DNA of 64,000 nt from Halovenus carboxidivorans (GTDB lineage: Archaea > Halobacteriota > Halobacteria > Halobacteriales > Haloarculaceae). The stretch covers positions 1 to 64,000 of the forward strand of contig NZ_WUUT01000007.1 of assembly GCF_009831575.1 (NCBI RefSeq). The letters are read 5' to 3'. The position numbers were made by a program, and so were the translations under genes. The notes below the pieces were generated by a model. That model made no database searches. It was given only the letters and a program-made list of their open reading frames with translations, and was not told the DNA's origin. Shown piece after piece: positions 26,697-35,436 of this stretch (position 1 is its first letter; each line of letters begins with the position of its first letter).

Positions 26697-27602
26697 TCAC
26701 CGCGGCCGGGCGACGACGTAGGGCCGCCGTTCGACTTCGATCTCGCCCGCCTCGGCGAGGTGAATCGCGTACGCCGACGCGACGTTCGTGAGAAACTGGA
26801 CGGTTGTCTCCGTCGCCTCGAGCGCCTCGACGGCGAGGTCGTGTGCCGGAATCGGGCCCTGCTCTCGGACGACCGACAGGACCGCCTGCTCGGCCCGTTC
26901 GGCCTTTTCGAGCGCGTCCTCGACGCGCTCGGCGGGGTCGTCCATCGGATCGCCGTGGCCGGGCAACAGTAGTTCGGGCTCGCACTCGCGGATCCGCTTC
27001 AGTCCGGTCTTGTACGCGCCGATATCCCAGTGTAGCGGTCCGTACATGAAGTGGCCGTTCGTCGAGACGATATCGCCGGAGAGCATCACGCCGGAGGACT
27101 CGTGATACAGGGACATGTGCTGTTGTGAGTGCCCCGGCGTGTGGATCACCTCGCAGTCGTACGGGCCGACGGAGACGGTATCACCGGCGCTTGCGACCTG
27201 TTCGACTTCAACGTCGTCGGTCGCGTACTCGATGTCGACCGGAAAGTAGCGGTCGTCGACCTGCGGTTCGCCGTCGGTCAGCCCCGACCCGAACGTCGCC
27301 ATCTCCTCGCGGGCGTCCCGCAGGTACGACTCGAACGACCGGAGGATTTCGTCGGTTCCCTCGAAGACCGTGACCGGGAGCGCGGAGAGGTCGTCGATGG
27401 TGAGACAGCCGCCGACGTGATCGATGTGCGGGTGTGTCAGTACCACTCGATCGATCCCCGCGAGCGGTCCGTCGAGGGCCTCCCGTACGGATTTACGGGA
27501 CTCGGGACAGGGGTGTCCGGTGTCGACGAGGGTGTCCCCGATCCGGTAGATGTTCACCGTCCCGTAGTGTGGCTGGAACAGTTCGAGACGCTCGTACTCC
27601 AT
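26697..27602 (-). CDS. Metallo-beta-lactamase-fold hydrolase
   Basis: This 301-residue MBL-fold enzyme has LTHPHIDHVGG (about 56-66; HxHxDH), a later HTPGHSQQHMSLY and SGDIV, so the dinuclear zinc site is complete. The C-terminal 60 residues look like a winged helix (AHDLAVEALEATETTVQFLTNVASAYAIHLAEAG), as in the LACTB2-like group. Members act on thioesters, RNA or lactones. It stands alone between the lipoprotein gene and hyuB. Confidence 0.9.
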   Translation of the reverse strand: MEYERLELFQPHYGTVNIYRIGDTLVDTGHPCPESRKSVREALDGPLAGIDRVVLTHPHIDHVGGCLTIDDLSALPVTVFEGTDEILRSFESYLRDAREEMATFGSGLTDGEPQVDDRYFPVDIEYATDDVEVEQVASAGDTVSVGPYDCEVIHTPGHSQQHMSLYHESSGVMLSGDIVSTNGHFMYGPLHWDIGAYKTGLKRIRECEPELLLPGHGDPMDDPAERVEDALEKAERAEQAVLSVVREQGPIPAHDLAVEALEATETTVQFLTNVASAYAIHLAEAGEIEVERRPYVVARPR

Positions 27603-27652
27603 ACCCGACCTACCACAGGCAGGGGGTAAGAATGATTTGCTCGCCGGGTGTC

Positions 27653-29272
27653 TCAGTCGTCGACTTTCCCGTCCCGTCGGTCCCGCGCCCGCGCCTCCGG
27701 ATCCCGGTCGTCCGGGTCGCCGTGACCGCCGCCGCCCGGGGTCAGTACCGAGACTGTCGTTCCCGACTCCACGTCTACCGATGTCTTCGCCGGCACGGTC
27801 TCGCCGTCGATCAGATTCCGCCCGCGAGTGCCGTCCTCCCCGCCGTCGATGCCTGCGGGCGCTGTCCGACGGCGCTCTGTCAGCAGCGACACGGTCGCGT
27901 CCGTTTCGACGGTGACTGATCGCTCGATTCCCAACCCGCCTCGATACCGCCCGTCGCCGCCGCTGTTCGGCCGCAGGGCGTATCGCTCGACACGTAGAGG
28001 GTACTCAGTCTCCATCGCCTCGACGGGCGTGTTGAGCGTGTTCGTCATTCCCACCTGAACCCCGTCCATCCCGTCCTTGTTCGGGCGGGCACCGAACCCG
28101 CCGCCGATGGTCTCGTAGTAGGTGAACTCGCCGCTGCGATCCCCGATGATGAGGTTGTTCATCGTCCCCTGTCCGCCCGCGGGCACGGCCTTCGGGATGG
28201 CCTCGGCCAGCGCAGCGAGCGTGACGTCCATGACCCGCTGGCTCGTCTCGACGTTGCCGCCGACGACCGCTGCGGGTGGCTCCGGATTGAGTACCGACCC
28301 CGCCGGGGCGGAGACGGTCACCGGTTCGTAACAGCCGTGGTTCGGTGGGATCTCCGGGTCGGTGATCGCTCGGACCACGAAGTAGACGGCGCTTTTCGCG
28401 ACCGACAGCGGCGCGTTCAGGTTGCCTTCGACCTGATCGGCCGTCCCGGCGAAATCGACGGTGATCGACGGCCCGTCGATCGTGACGGCCACGTCGATCG
28501 GGATGTCGTCGCCGGTCACGCCGTCGCCTTCGAGCACGTCTCGCGCCCGGTAGGTTCCGTCCGGCAGGTCGCCCAGTTCCGCCTCGACGCGCTCGCGTGA
28601 GTACTCGATCACGGCGTCGAACGCGTCGAGCAGCGTCGACCCGTGCTCTGCGAGGAGTTCGCCGATCCGTTGCTCGGCCCGGTCGTTCGCGGCCCGCTGT
28701 GCCCGGAGGTCGGCCTCGCGTTCGTCCGGCGTCCGGACGTTCGCCCGGATCAGGTCGTGTACCGCCTCGTTCGCTTCGCCGCCGTCGACGAGTCGCACCG
28801 CGGGCAGTCGTAGCCCCTCCTCGTACAGTTCCCGCGCTCCGGGCGGCATGCTTCCGGGGGTGCTCCCGCCGACGTCAGCGTGATGCGCCCGCGAGACCGC
28901 GAACCCGATCACCTCGTCGTCGGGGGCAATCGTCGACACGAGCGTGATGTCCGGCAGATGGGTGCCGCCGGTGAACGGGTCGTTGACGATGAACACGTCG
29001 CCGGGCCTGGGATTCTGCTCGCGGACGGTCTCGACCGCGTCCGGCATCGCTCCGAGGTGTACCGGGATGTGTTCGGCCTGGGCGACCATCCGCCCGGAGG
29101 CGTCGAACAGCGCCGTCGAACAGTCCTGACGCTCCTTGATGTTCGGGGAATAGGCCCCGCGGATGAGCACGTGGCCCATCTCCGTGGCGACGCTTTCTAG
29201 TTGGTTCCGGAGAATCTCCAGAGTCACCGGATCGATCTCCTCGCTCCCCGCTGCGCTCTGTTCGTCACTCAC
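27653..29272 (-). CDS. hyuB: Hydantoinase/oxoprolinase subunit B
   Basis: This 539-residue protein belongs to the HyuB family (Pfam Hydantoinase_B). The start region [38 protein letters not shown], and the late [19 protein letters not shown] and [10 protein letters not shown] are characteristic. With HyuA it forms an ATP-dependent enzyme that opens cyclic imides such as hydantoins or 5-oxoproline; acetone and acetophenone carboxylases are related. The start overlaps the stop of hyuA by 8 nt, so the two are co-translated. Confidence 0.94.
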   Translation of the reverse strand: MSDEQSAAGSEEIDPVTLEILRNQLESVATEMGHVLIRGAYSPNIKERQDCSTALFDASGRMVAQAEHIPVHLGAMPDAVETVREQNPRPGDVFIVNDPFTGGTHLPDITLVSTIAPDDEVIGFAVSRAHHADVGGSTPGSMPPGARELYEEGLRLPAVRLVDGGEANEAVHDLIRANVRTPDEREADLRAQRAANDRAEQRIGELLAEHGSTLLDAFDAVIEYSRERVEAELGDLPDGTYRARDVLEGDGVTGDDIPIDVAVTIDGPSITVDFAGTADQVEGNLNAPLSVAKSAVYFVVRAITDPEIPPNHGCYEPVTVSAPAGSVLNPEPPAAVVGGNVETSQRVMDVTLAALAEAIPKAVPAGGQGTMNNLIIGDRSGEFTYYETIGGGFGARPNKDGMDGVQVGMTNTLNTPVEAMETEYPLRVERYALRPNSGGDGRYRGGLGIERSVTVETDATVSLLTERRRTAPAGIDGGEDGTRGRNLIDGETVPAKTSVDVESGTTVSVLTPGGGGHGDPDDRDPEARARDRRDGKVDD

Positions 29273-31262
29273 CCGTGCCCACCTCCGCTATCAGCGTCCC
29301 GTCGTCTCCGACCCGCACATCCCAGGCCGGCGGAACGACTACCGTGCTCTCGTCGCCCTCGATGATCGCCGGTCCCTCTATCCTCCCGCCGGGCGGCAAC
29401 TGCTCGCGCCCGTAGACCGGCGTCTCGCGGCGCTCCTCGCCGAAGACGGCCTCGCGCGATCCGCGCTGTGGCTCACCGTCCGCCGCGTACTCGATTGTCG
29501 GGCCGCTGCGTGACACGACGGTCGTCACCCGGCAGTTCACGAGTTCCACCGGTTCGTCGGCCCGGTAGCCGTACGCGGATTCGTGGGCCGACGTGAACGC
29601 CTCGCGGGCGCTGTCCGCGCCGAACGGCCGTTCGATGTCGACGGTGAGTTCGAAGCTCTGGCCGGCGTACCGCAGGTCCGCCGCACACTGCACCGTCGCG
29701 GCCTCCCGGTCGCTGACCTCGGCCAGTAGCTCCGCCGACAGGTCCTCGTAGACGGCGTCGACGCTGTCCGGATCGACCGCGGACAGCGCCCGCTGGTAGG
29801 TTCGCACCGCGTCTCGCTTCTCGTCGGCGGTCAACAGACCGTACGCCGACAGGACGCCCGAGGCCCGCGGAACGACCACCCGGTCGATGTCGAGGCTGTC
29901 GGCAATCGCCATCGCGTGCATCGGTCCCGCGCCGCCGAAGGCCACGAGTCCGAACGTTCGTGGGTCGTACCCGCGCTCGACGGTCACCGACCGGATCGCG
30001 CGTGTCATGTTCGCGTTCGCGACCCGGTAGACGCCGCGTGCGGCCGCCTGCGGCCCGTCGAGTCCGGCCTCCGCGGCGAGGCCCTCCAGGGTATCGTACG
30101 CGGCGTCGGCGTCGAGGGACAACTCCCCGCCGAGGCTGGTGCTTTCACCGATATATCCCAGAACGAGGTTGGCGTCCGTGACCGTCGGCTCCGTTCCGCC
30201 GTGGCCGTAACAGGCGGGTCCGGGATCGGCCCCGGCCGAGCGGGGGCCGATTCGGAGCGCGCCGCCGGCGTCGACCCAGGCAATCGACCCGCCGCCCGCC
30301 CCGACAGTCTCGATGTCGACCATCGGCGTCCTGATCGGCCGGTCGTTGATGCTGCCCTCGGTCGTTCGTTCGACCGTCCCGTCCTGAACGAGGCTCACGT
30401 CACTGGAGGTCCCTCCCATGTCGAAGGTAACGAGTCCGGATGCGTCCTCGCTCGCCATCGCGCCCGCGCCGACGACCCCCGCCGCCGGCCCCGACAGGAC
30501 CGTCGTCACGGCGTTTTCTCTGGCGGTCTCCGCGTCCGTGATCCCCCCGTTCGCCTGCATGATCTGCGGTTCGGGCACGCCCAACTCCCGCGCCCGCTCG
30601 GAGAGGCGGCCGAGGTACCGATCGATCGCCGGCCGCACGTAGGCGTCGACGACAGTGGTGGAGGTGCGCTCGTACTCCCGGAACTCGGCTAACACCTCGT
30701 GGGAGGCCGAGACGGGCACGTCGAGTTCCGCTCGCAGGATCTCCGCGACCCGCCGCTCGTTCTCCGGGTGGGCGTAGGCGTGCAGCAGCGAGACTGCGAC
30801 CGACTCCACGTCCGACTCGCGCAGATCCGCGGCGACCCCCCGGACCTGTTCCTCGTCGACCGGCCGCTCGACGCCGTCGGTCGTCACCCGCTCGTCGACC
30901 TCGAAGCGGCGGTGTCTCGGGACCAGTGGCGTCGGTTTCTCGGCGTCGAGATCGTACAGCGACGGCCGATCCTGTCGACCGATCTCCAGCACGTCCCGGA
31001 AGCCCTCCGTCGTGACCAGGGCCGTCTCCGCGCCGTCTTCCTCGAGCAGGGCGTTGACCGAGACGGTCATCGCGTGTGTGAACTCGTCGATTGTCTGTGG
31101 ATCGATCCCGGCCTCCGCACACGCTTTCTCGATCCCGGCGATGACCCCCTCGCTCTGATCGGCCGTGGTCGGGACCTTCGCCGTCACGAGTTCCCCGTCC
31201 AGCGAGAGGGTCACGTCCGTGAACGTCCCGCCGACATCGACCCCGATCGATCGCTCACCCAT
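29265..31262 (-). CDS. hyuA: Hydantoinase/oxoprolinase subunit A
   Basis: This 665-residue protein has the ASKHA-type ATP-binding fold: VDVGGTFTD at 7-15, the Hydant_A region with TFDMGGTSSDVSLV and VGAGGGSIAWVD, GADPGPACYG, and FGGAGPMHA near the C-terminal third. ATP activates the imide carbonyl before ring opening. The ATG at 31262 places the phosphate-binding loop at the N-terminus; a longer frame to 31328 adds 22 unconserved residues. No carboxylase gamma subunit gene follows, which favours hydantoinase or oxoprolinase over a carboxylase. Confidence 0.94.
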   Translation of the reverse strand: MGERSIGVDVGGTFTDVTLSLDGELVTAKVPTTADQSEGVIAGIEKACAEAGIDPQTIDEFTHAMTVSVNALLEEDGAETALVTTEGFRDVLEIGRQDRPSLYDLDAEKPTPLVPRHRRFEVDERVTTDGVERPVDEEQVRGVAADLRESDVESVAVSLLHAYAHPENERRVAEILRAELDVPVSASHEVLAEFREYERTSTTVVDAYVRPAIDRYLGRLSERARELGVPEPQIMQANGGITDAETARENAVTTVLSGPAAGVVGAGAMASEDASGLVTFDMGGTSSDVSLVQDGTVERTTEGSINDRPIRTPMVDIETVGAGGGSIAWVDAGGALRIGPRSAGADPGPACYGHGGTEPTVTDANLVLGYIGESTSLGGELSLDADAAYDTLEGLAAEAGLDGPQAAARGVYRVANANMTRAIRSVTVERGYDPRTFGLVAFGGAGPMHAMAIADSLDIDRVVVPRASGVLSAYGLLTADEKRDAVRTYQRALSAVDPDSVDAVYEDLSAELLAEVSDREAATVQCAADLRYAGQSFELTVDIERPFGADSAREAFTSAHESAYGYRADEPVELVNCRVTTVVSRSGPTIEYAADGEPQRGSREAVFGEERRETPVYGREQLPPGGRIEGPAIIEGDESTVVVPPAWDVRVGDDGTLIAEVGTGE

Positions 31263-31507
31263 CGACACCACCTTCTCGATGACCGGGGAGGCAAACCCCG
31301 GCCTCTCTGCTGCCCTGCTGACCCGCATTCACACCCAGAAATAAATACTCGGGCGTGACTGTCGTTCGCTCGCTCGTCATAGTTGCATTCGACACCGGAC
31401 CGACTTAAGATCACGACACGGACCCGCGACGAGTGCCGTCGATACCTCCGCGTGTCCCGAAGGTGTTCGACGGGCCCGATATGTCGTTCGCTCTCGAACC
31501 CGGAGTC

Positions 31508-31795
31508 ATGACAGGGACCGAGACCGAGTCGGACGTACTCGTACAGTTCCATCCTCAGGAGTGGGTCGACGCGCCGGGACAGGCCCACGAGTGGGGTCGC
31601 AGACAACTCGTCGACGCCGAGGACCGCGAGCCGGTGACCTTCGCGGTCCCGCGCGCGGACGTGACCGACGACACCGGGGCAGTCTACCCGGACGAATCCT
31701 ACGAGGCGAATCGGCTGCGCGACCATCCGGCCGCGCCCGACTGGGTCAACGACTGGGACGGACCGTATCTCGTCCGGACCGCCGTCGAAGAGTGA
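31508..31795 (+). CDS. Small uncharacterised haloarchaeal protein (95 aa)
   Basis: This 95-residue acidic soluble protein is not one I recognise. It has MTGTETESDVLVQFHPQEW, a central TFAVPRADVTDD and a C-terminal WVNDWDGPYLVRTAVEE. The ATG at 31508 is chosen; an upstream start at 31433 is possible but adds a non-acidic leader. It precedes the RIC gene on the same strand by 64 nt and may share its transcript. Composition is like real haloarchaeal proteins. Confidence 0.7.
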   Translation: MTGTETESDVLVQFHPQEWVDAPGQAHEWGRRQLVDAEDREPVTFAVPRADVTDDTGAVYPDESYEANRLRDHPAAPDWVNDWDGPYLVRTAVEE

Positions 31796-31859
31796 TCCGC
31801 TGACGAAGATATTCGGCGTGTTCTCTACGCTCGTCCGCCCTGAACTGGCTCCCGATAGA

Positions 31860-32558
31860 ATGTCTACCGATATCGACCCGGAGCGAGAGCTCGGTGCACT
31901 GGTCGCTGAACAGCCACAGTACGCCCGCGTCTTCGAGTCGTTCGATCTCGATTACTGTTGTGGCGGCGACGAATCGCTCGCGACAGCCTGCGCGAAGGAG
32001 GATCTGTCGGTCGAGGAGGTCCGTGAGGCCTTGCGTGATATCGACGACGGCGACGACCAACCGGAGTGGGAGACGCCGTCCGAACTCGTCGAGTACATCG
32101 TCGAGACCCACCACGAGTACCTCCGGGAGGAACTCCCCGACCTGGAGGAACTCGTCGAGACGGTCAGCCGCGTCCACGGTGACGACCACCCCGAACTCCG
32201 CGAGGTCGACTCGCTGTTTCCCGACCTGGCCGAGGAGATGCGCGAGCACATCGCCGAAGAAGAGGAGGAGGGCTTCCCGATCATCCGCAAACTCGACCGC
32301 GGGGAGGAACTCTCCGCCGACGAGCGGGCGACGCTCAGGGCCGAACTGGATCACTACGAGAGCGATCACGAGGAGACGGCGGCGCGACTCGACCGGATCG
32401 CAGAACTGACCAACGGCTACGAGGTGCCCGACGACGCCTGTCCGAGTTACCGGAGTATGCTCGCGCGACTGGAAGACCTCGAAGAGGACACTCACATGCA
32501 CGTACACAGGGAGAACAACGTCCTCTTCCCCGAGGTGGAGTCGATGGTCGACGCGTGA
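31860..32558 (+). CDS. ric: Iron-sulfur cluster repair di-iron protein (RIC/ScdA/YtfE family)
   Basis: This 232-residue protein begins with the ScdA_N domain containing the characteristic DYCCGG (Cys33-Cys34) and continues with a hemerythrin-like four-helix domain (IVETHHEYLREELPDL, REHIAEEEEEGFPII, and C-terminal DTHMHVHRENNVLFPEV) whose His and Glu bind two irons. RIC proteins repair iron-sulfur clusters damaged by NO or oxidation. The ATG at 31860 places DYCC at the usual distance; a GTG at 31818 is an alternative. Confidence 0.94.
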   Translation: MSTDIDPERELGALVAEQPQYARVFESFDLDYCCGGDESLATACAKEDLSVEEVREALRDIDDGDDQPEWETPSELVEYIVETHHEYLREELPDLEELVETVSRVHGDDHPELREVDSLFPDLAEEMREHIAEEEEEGFPIIRKLDRGEELSADERATLRAELDHYESDHEETAARLDRIAELTNGYEVPDDACPSYRSMLARLEDLEEDTHMHVHRENNVLFPEVESMVDA

Positions 32559-32564
32559 GTTCCG

Positions 32565-33062
32565 TCAGTCGATCCGTGACAGAGCGATGTCGCTGGCGGT
32601 GTCGTCTTTAGTCGGCTCCTCCTCGGAGATCTGAATCTCCGTGACCCACTTGACGCTCTCCCAGCAGTCCCGCCCGTCGTCAGTGGGGACGAGGCGGGCC
32701 GGGCCGCCGTGTTCGACGGGCAGCGCTTCGCCGTCGACTTCGAGAGCGACGACGGCGTCCCGCAGTCGGTCGAGACGGAACGAACAGGCGTAGCCCTCGT
32801 CCATCGATCTGACCAGTCCGTACCCCTCGTCGACGGGATCGGCCTCGTCCAGGAGCGTCCCGACCCGAACCCCCTTCCAGTCCAGCCCCGTCGCGACCCA
32901 CCCCTCGACACACTCGAAATCCTGCGTGAACGTCTCCAGTCTGGACTCGCGAATCTCTCCTTCCGTGTACTGACGGGGCCGTTCGACGGCACCCGTGATC
33001 TGGAGTCGCCAGTCGTCGGTCGATACCGACGCCGGCACCTCGTGCGTTTCGAGATCTGTCAT
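32565..33062 (-). CDS. Sulfite-oxidase-like molybdopterin protein (single domain)
   Basis: This 165-residue protein matches the molybdopterin-binding domain of the sulfite oxidase family: LETFTQDFECVEGW holds the conserved molybdenum-ligand Cys51, followed by DWKGVRVGTLLDEA and HGGPARLVPTDD. It lacks a signal peptide, the dimerisation domain and the heme domain, so it is at the short end of the family (compare MsrP-like proteins at about 300). It is convergent with ric with a 6-nt gap. Confidence 0.88.
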   Translation of the reverse strand: MTDLETHEVPASVSTDDWRLQITGAVERPRQYTEGEIRESRLETFTQDFECVEGWVATGLDWKGVRVGTLLDEADPVDEGYGLVRSMDEGYACSFRLDRLRDAVVALEVDGEALPVEHGGPARLVPTDDGRDCWESVKWVTEIQISEEEPTKDDTASDIALSRID

Positions 33063-33189
33063 CCGTGTCGCCTCACTCGTCCTTCAGGGTTGGTCGCTCT
33101 CGACAAAAATCCGGTCGCGTACATCTTCGCCGCGGCCGATACGGGAGCACAGAGAGTACTTCACAGAAGGGCGAACCCTACGATCTCCG

Positions 33190-34173
33190 ATGTCAGTCAC
33201 CGCCGCCGACCTCGACGCACAGGCCGACCGGATCGACACCGCGCTGGAGTGCTACGACCGGATCGTCGACGCCGGCCTGGTCGGGACCGGCTGCGCCGCC
33301 GTGCCCGCGGAGATTCGCACCTGTCTCGACACCATCCTCGGGACGGTCGACTCCCAGACACCGGCAGGTGTCGCACTTGCGAACCGCGTTCAGGATCTCT
33401 ACCTGGAGGGGCGACGGCTCGAATCCCGGTACGTCGAGCGAGCACGCGAGCGCGACCAGCCAGACTGGGAGACCGTCGTCGACGAAACAGAGACGATCCG
33501 GCAGGCCGCCGTGCGAGTCCACGCGACGGGGTACGATCCGGACTCGGGGTACGAACTCCCGGAACGGATGTGTCCAGCGGCGCTCGTGTCGATGAACGCG
33601 GGCTCCTCGCCGGTCCAGTTCGAGGATCGAATCGTCCAGTACGAGACCGTCGTCGACGAGTTCGGACTCTCTCCCGAGGTTGTCTACTATCCGGGCTCGG
33701 GTCACGACGTGAGTCCGTCGGCGGCCGTTCCGCGGAGTCGCGTCATCTACGCGGATGTCGATACGGCGGCGATGGCCGACCTCCGACGCGCCGGGTACGA
33801 GGCAGTCGCTGCGGACGCGACGGGACACGACCTGTCCACCCGCGCCGACGTGATTATCTTCCGCAACGCCGGACTGATCGAGGAACCCATCGTCAGACGG
33901 TGGTTGCGGCCGGGTGGCTGGGTGCTCGCGAACAACCACCTGGAGTCCGCTGATCACGTCGCCGCCCTCCGTGAGATGGAACTGTTCGGTGTCGTCTCCG
34001 CAGAGAGTCCCGGATCCGTTGACCGGACGACTGCGCCTGCCTCGCTGGGTCCGACCCGAGACCCGGAGTCAACCACCGCTGGAGCGAGCAACTGGGAGTC
34101 GGTCCCCTCGGAACTGGGCGCGCCGCTCGACACGTACGTTTTCAGAAAACGGCCGGAGAGAGACGGTATTTAA
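33190..34173 (+). CDS. SAM-methyltransferase-like Rossmann protein
   Basis: This 327-residue protein has a helical N-terminal half (about 1-150) and a C-terminal half with a methyltransferase-like Rossmann pattern: EVVYYPGSGHDVSPS in the place of motif I, VIYADVDTAAM with the acidic residue after strand 2, ADVIIFRNAG, and LRPGGWVLANNH, typical of the post-motif-III region. The glycine-rich loop is degenerate (PGSGHD), and the end of the protein is Ser/Thr-rich. Function unknown; small-molecule methylation is a guess. The ATG at 33190 is chosen over upstream codons that overlap the opposite gene. Confidence 0.78.
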   Translation: MSVTAADLDAQADRIDTALECYDRIVDAGLVGTGCAAVPAEIRTCLDTILGTVDSQTPAGVALANRVQDLYLEGRRLESRYVERARERDQPDWETVVDETETIRQAAVRVHATGYDPDSGYELPERMCPAALVSMNAGSSPVQFEDRIVQYETVVDEFGLSPEVVYYPGSGHDVSPSAAVPRSRVIYADVDTAAMADLRRAGYEAVAADATGHDLSTRADVIIFRNAGLIEEPIVRRWLRPGGWVLANNHLESADHVAALREMELFGVVSAESPGSVDRTTAPASLGPTRDPESTTAGASNWESVPSELGAPLDTYVFRKRPERDGI

Positions 34174-34198
34174 CAGTACTCTCGACCAACATCCCCCC

Positions 34199-34555
34199 AT
34201 GACAATCAGGACGAAACGGATCTACGAGGAGCCGTCCCCCGATGACGGCCGGCGGGTTCTCGTCGACCGCCTGTGGCCTCGCGGCGTCTCGAAAGAACAG
34301 GCCCAGCTAGACGACTGGCACAAAGAGATTGCGCCGAGCGAAGAACTTCGGGAGTGGTTCGACCACGACCCGGAGCGCTTCGGGGGGTTCCGCGAGCGGT
34401 ATCGCGACGAACTCGCCGATCGCCCCGAATTGGTTCGAGACCTGCTCGACTCCGCCCGGTCGGGCACGCTCACGCTTCTGTACGCCGCGACCGACGAACA
34501 GCACAACAACGCCGTCGTCCTGGCGGAGTACCTGGACGACCGACTGGAGGAGTGA
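34199..34555 (+). CDS. DUF488 family protein
   Basis: This 118-residue protein has the DUF488 hallmarks: TKRIYEEPSPDDGRRVLVDRLWPRGVSKE at the N-terminus, WFDHDPERFGGFRERYRDEL in the middle and GTLTLLYAATDEQHNNAVVL near the end. Members are small cytoplasmic proteins of unsettled function, often found near redox and heme genes. A TATA-like tatttaac overlaps the end of the upstream gene about 30 nt before the ATG, so the transcript is probably its own. Confidence 0.93.
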   Translation: MTIRTKRIYEEPSPDDGRRVLVDRLWPRGVSKEQAQLDDWHKEIAPSEELREWFDHDPERFGGFRERYRDELADRPELVRDLLDSARSGTLTLLYAATDEQHNNAVVLAEYLDDRLEE

Positions 34556-34579
34556 CCTCCCGCTTGATCTGCTGAGGCG

Positions 34580-34930
34580 TTAGACGACGTGTAGTTTGAA
34601 CCCCCCTTCGACGAGGTCGTCGACAGCGGGCTGGTGGTCCTCGCCGGTGATCTCGAATCCTTCGTCCTCGACGGCCCCGACGACGCCCTTGTGCGTCGCA
34701 CAGTGGTTGCAGACGCCGGCGATCAGCCCGCGCTCGCGGGCCGTCCGGTACGCATCGAGCGCGGGTTCGGGACGGCTCGACAGGTCCTCGAACCAGAACG
34801 TCGCGCCGCCGTCGAACCAGACGACGACCTCGTGGCCCGCATCATCCAGCTGCGAGGCGTATTCGAGCGGATTCGCGATTCGACCCGGGTTTTCCGGCGG
34901 CGAGAGCAACAGAAACGCGTGTTTCCCCAT
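34580..34930 (-). CDS. DsrE-like family protein
   Basis: This 116-residue protein has a flavodoxin-like DsrE pattern: a start strand HAFLLLSPPENPG, EVVVWFDGGATFW in the second strand, and LIAGVCNHCATHKG with Cys residues at the position where DsrE/TusD proteins carry the sulfur-relay Cys. It ends in GFKLHVV. Sulfur transfer is a family role; here it is inferred. It is convergent with DUF488. Confidence 0.82.
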   Translation of the reverse strand: MGKHAFLLLSPPENPGRIANPLEYASQLDDAGHEVVVWFDGGATFWFEDLSSRPEPALDAYRTARERGLIAGVCNHCATHKGVVGAVEDEGFEITGEDHQPAVDDLVEGGFKLHVV

Positions 34931-34999
34931 ACCGGCTAGAGCGTCGCCCGCGGGATACGCCCCCTCGCGAACATCTTCTCCTGTTGTCCGCCGCGACGC

Positions 35000-35359
35000 T
35001 TACTCGACATTCGGACAGGACCGGAACCGACCCCAGATTGCCCGACGGTCGGCGACGAACCGATACCCTCGCTCTCGAAGCCGCTCCCAGTAGGGGAGCT
35101 GTCGCGCGAGTCCCGCGAGAGCCGCCCCGACACGCCCGCAGTGTGCGAGGGACTGCTCGGCGGCTTCACCGCAGGAGTAGACGGCGTCGTCGGTCAACAG
35201 ATGCATACAGTTGTCGTACTCCTCGGGCAAGCGGGCCTTCTGGTCGGGCGTCAACTCGCCGAAGCCGACCGGCTCGAACTCCCCGAACCGGAGCAGCCAC
35301 CGGACGCAGTACATGCAGAAGCCGCAGTCGTCGTCGTACACGAGCCGTGGCGCAGCCAT
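35000..35359 (-). CDS. DCC family thiol-disulfide oxidoreductase (DUF393)
   Basis: This 119-residue protein has the DCC signature: LVYDDDCGFCMYCVRWLL with the CxxC at Cys12/Cys15, a later AVYSCGEAA with a further Cys, and RLRERGYRFVADRR near the end. The family has a thioredoxin-like fold and presumed disulfide reductase activity. It is the fifth small redox-type gene in a 3.5-kb run. Confidence 0.93.
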   Translation of the reverse strand: MAAPRLVYDDDCGFCMYCVRWLLRFGEFEPVGFGELTPDQKARLPEEYDNCMHLLTDDAVYSCGEAAEQSLAHCGRVGAALAGLARQLPYWERLRERGYRFVADRRAIWGRFRSCPNVE

Positions 35360-35436
35360 ACTCCGTTGTTGGTGTGTCGACTCTTGAGCGTACTGGAACG
35401 CTGGTTCTCCGAGTTCCGTCCGGGTAGTCGTTCATC

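Noticed and set aside
32995-33189. N-terminal extension of the methyltransferase-like gene to 32995
   Set aside because: It would overlap the opposite sulfite-oxidase-like gene and adds a Ser/Arg-rich leader.
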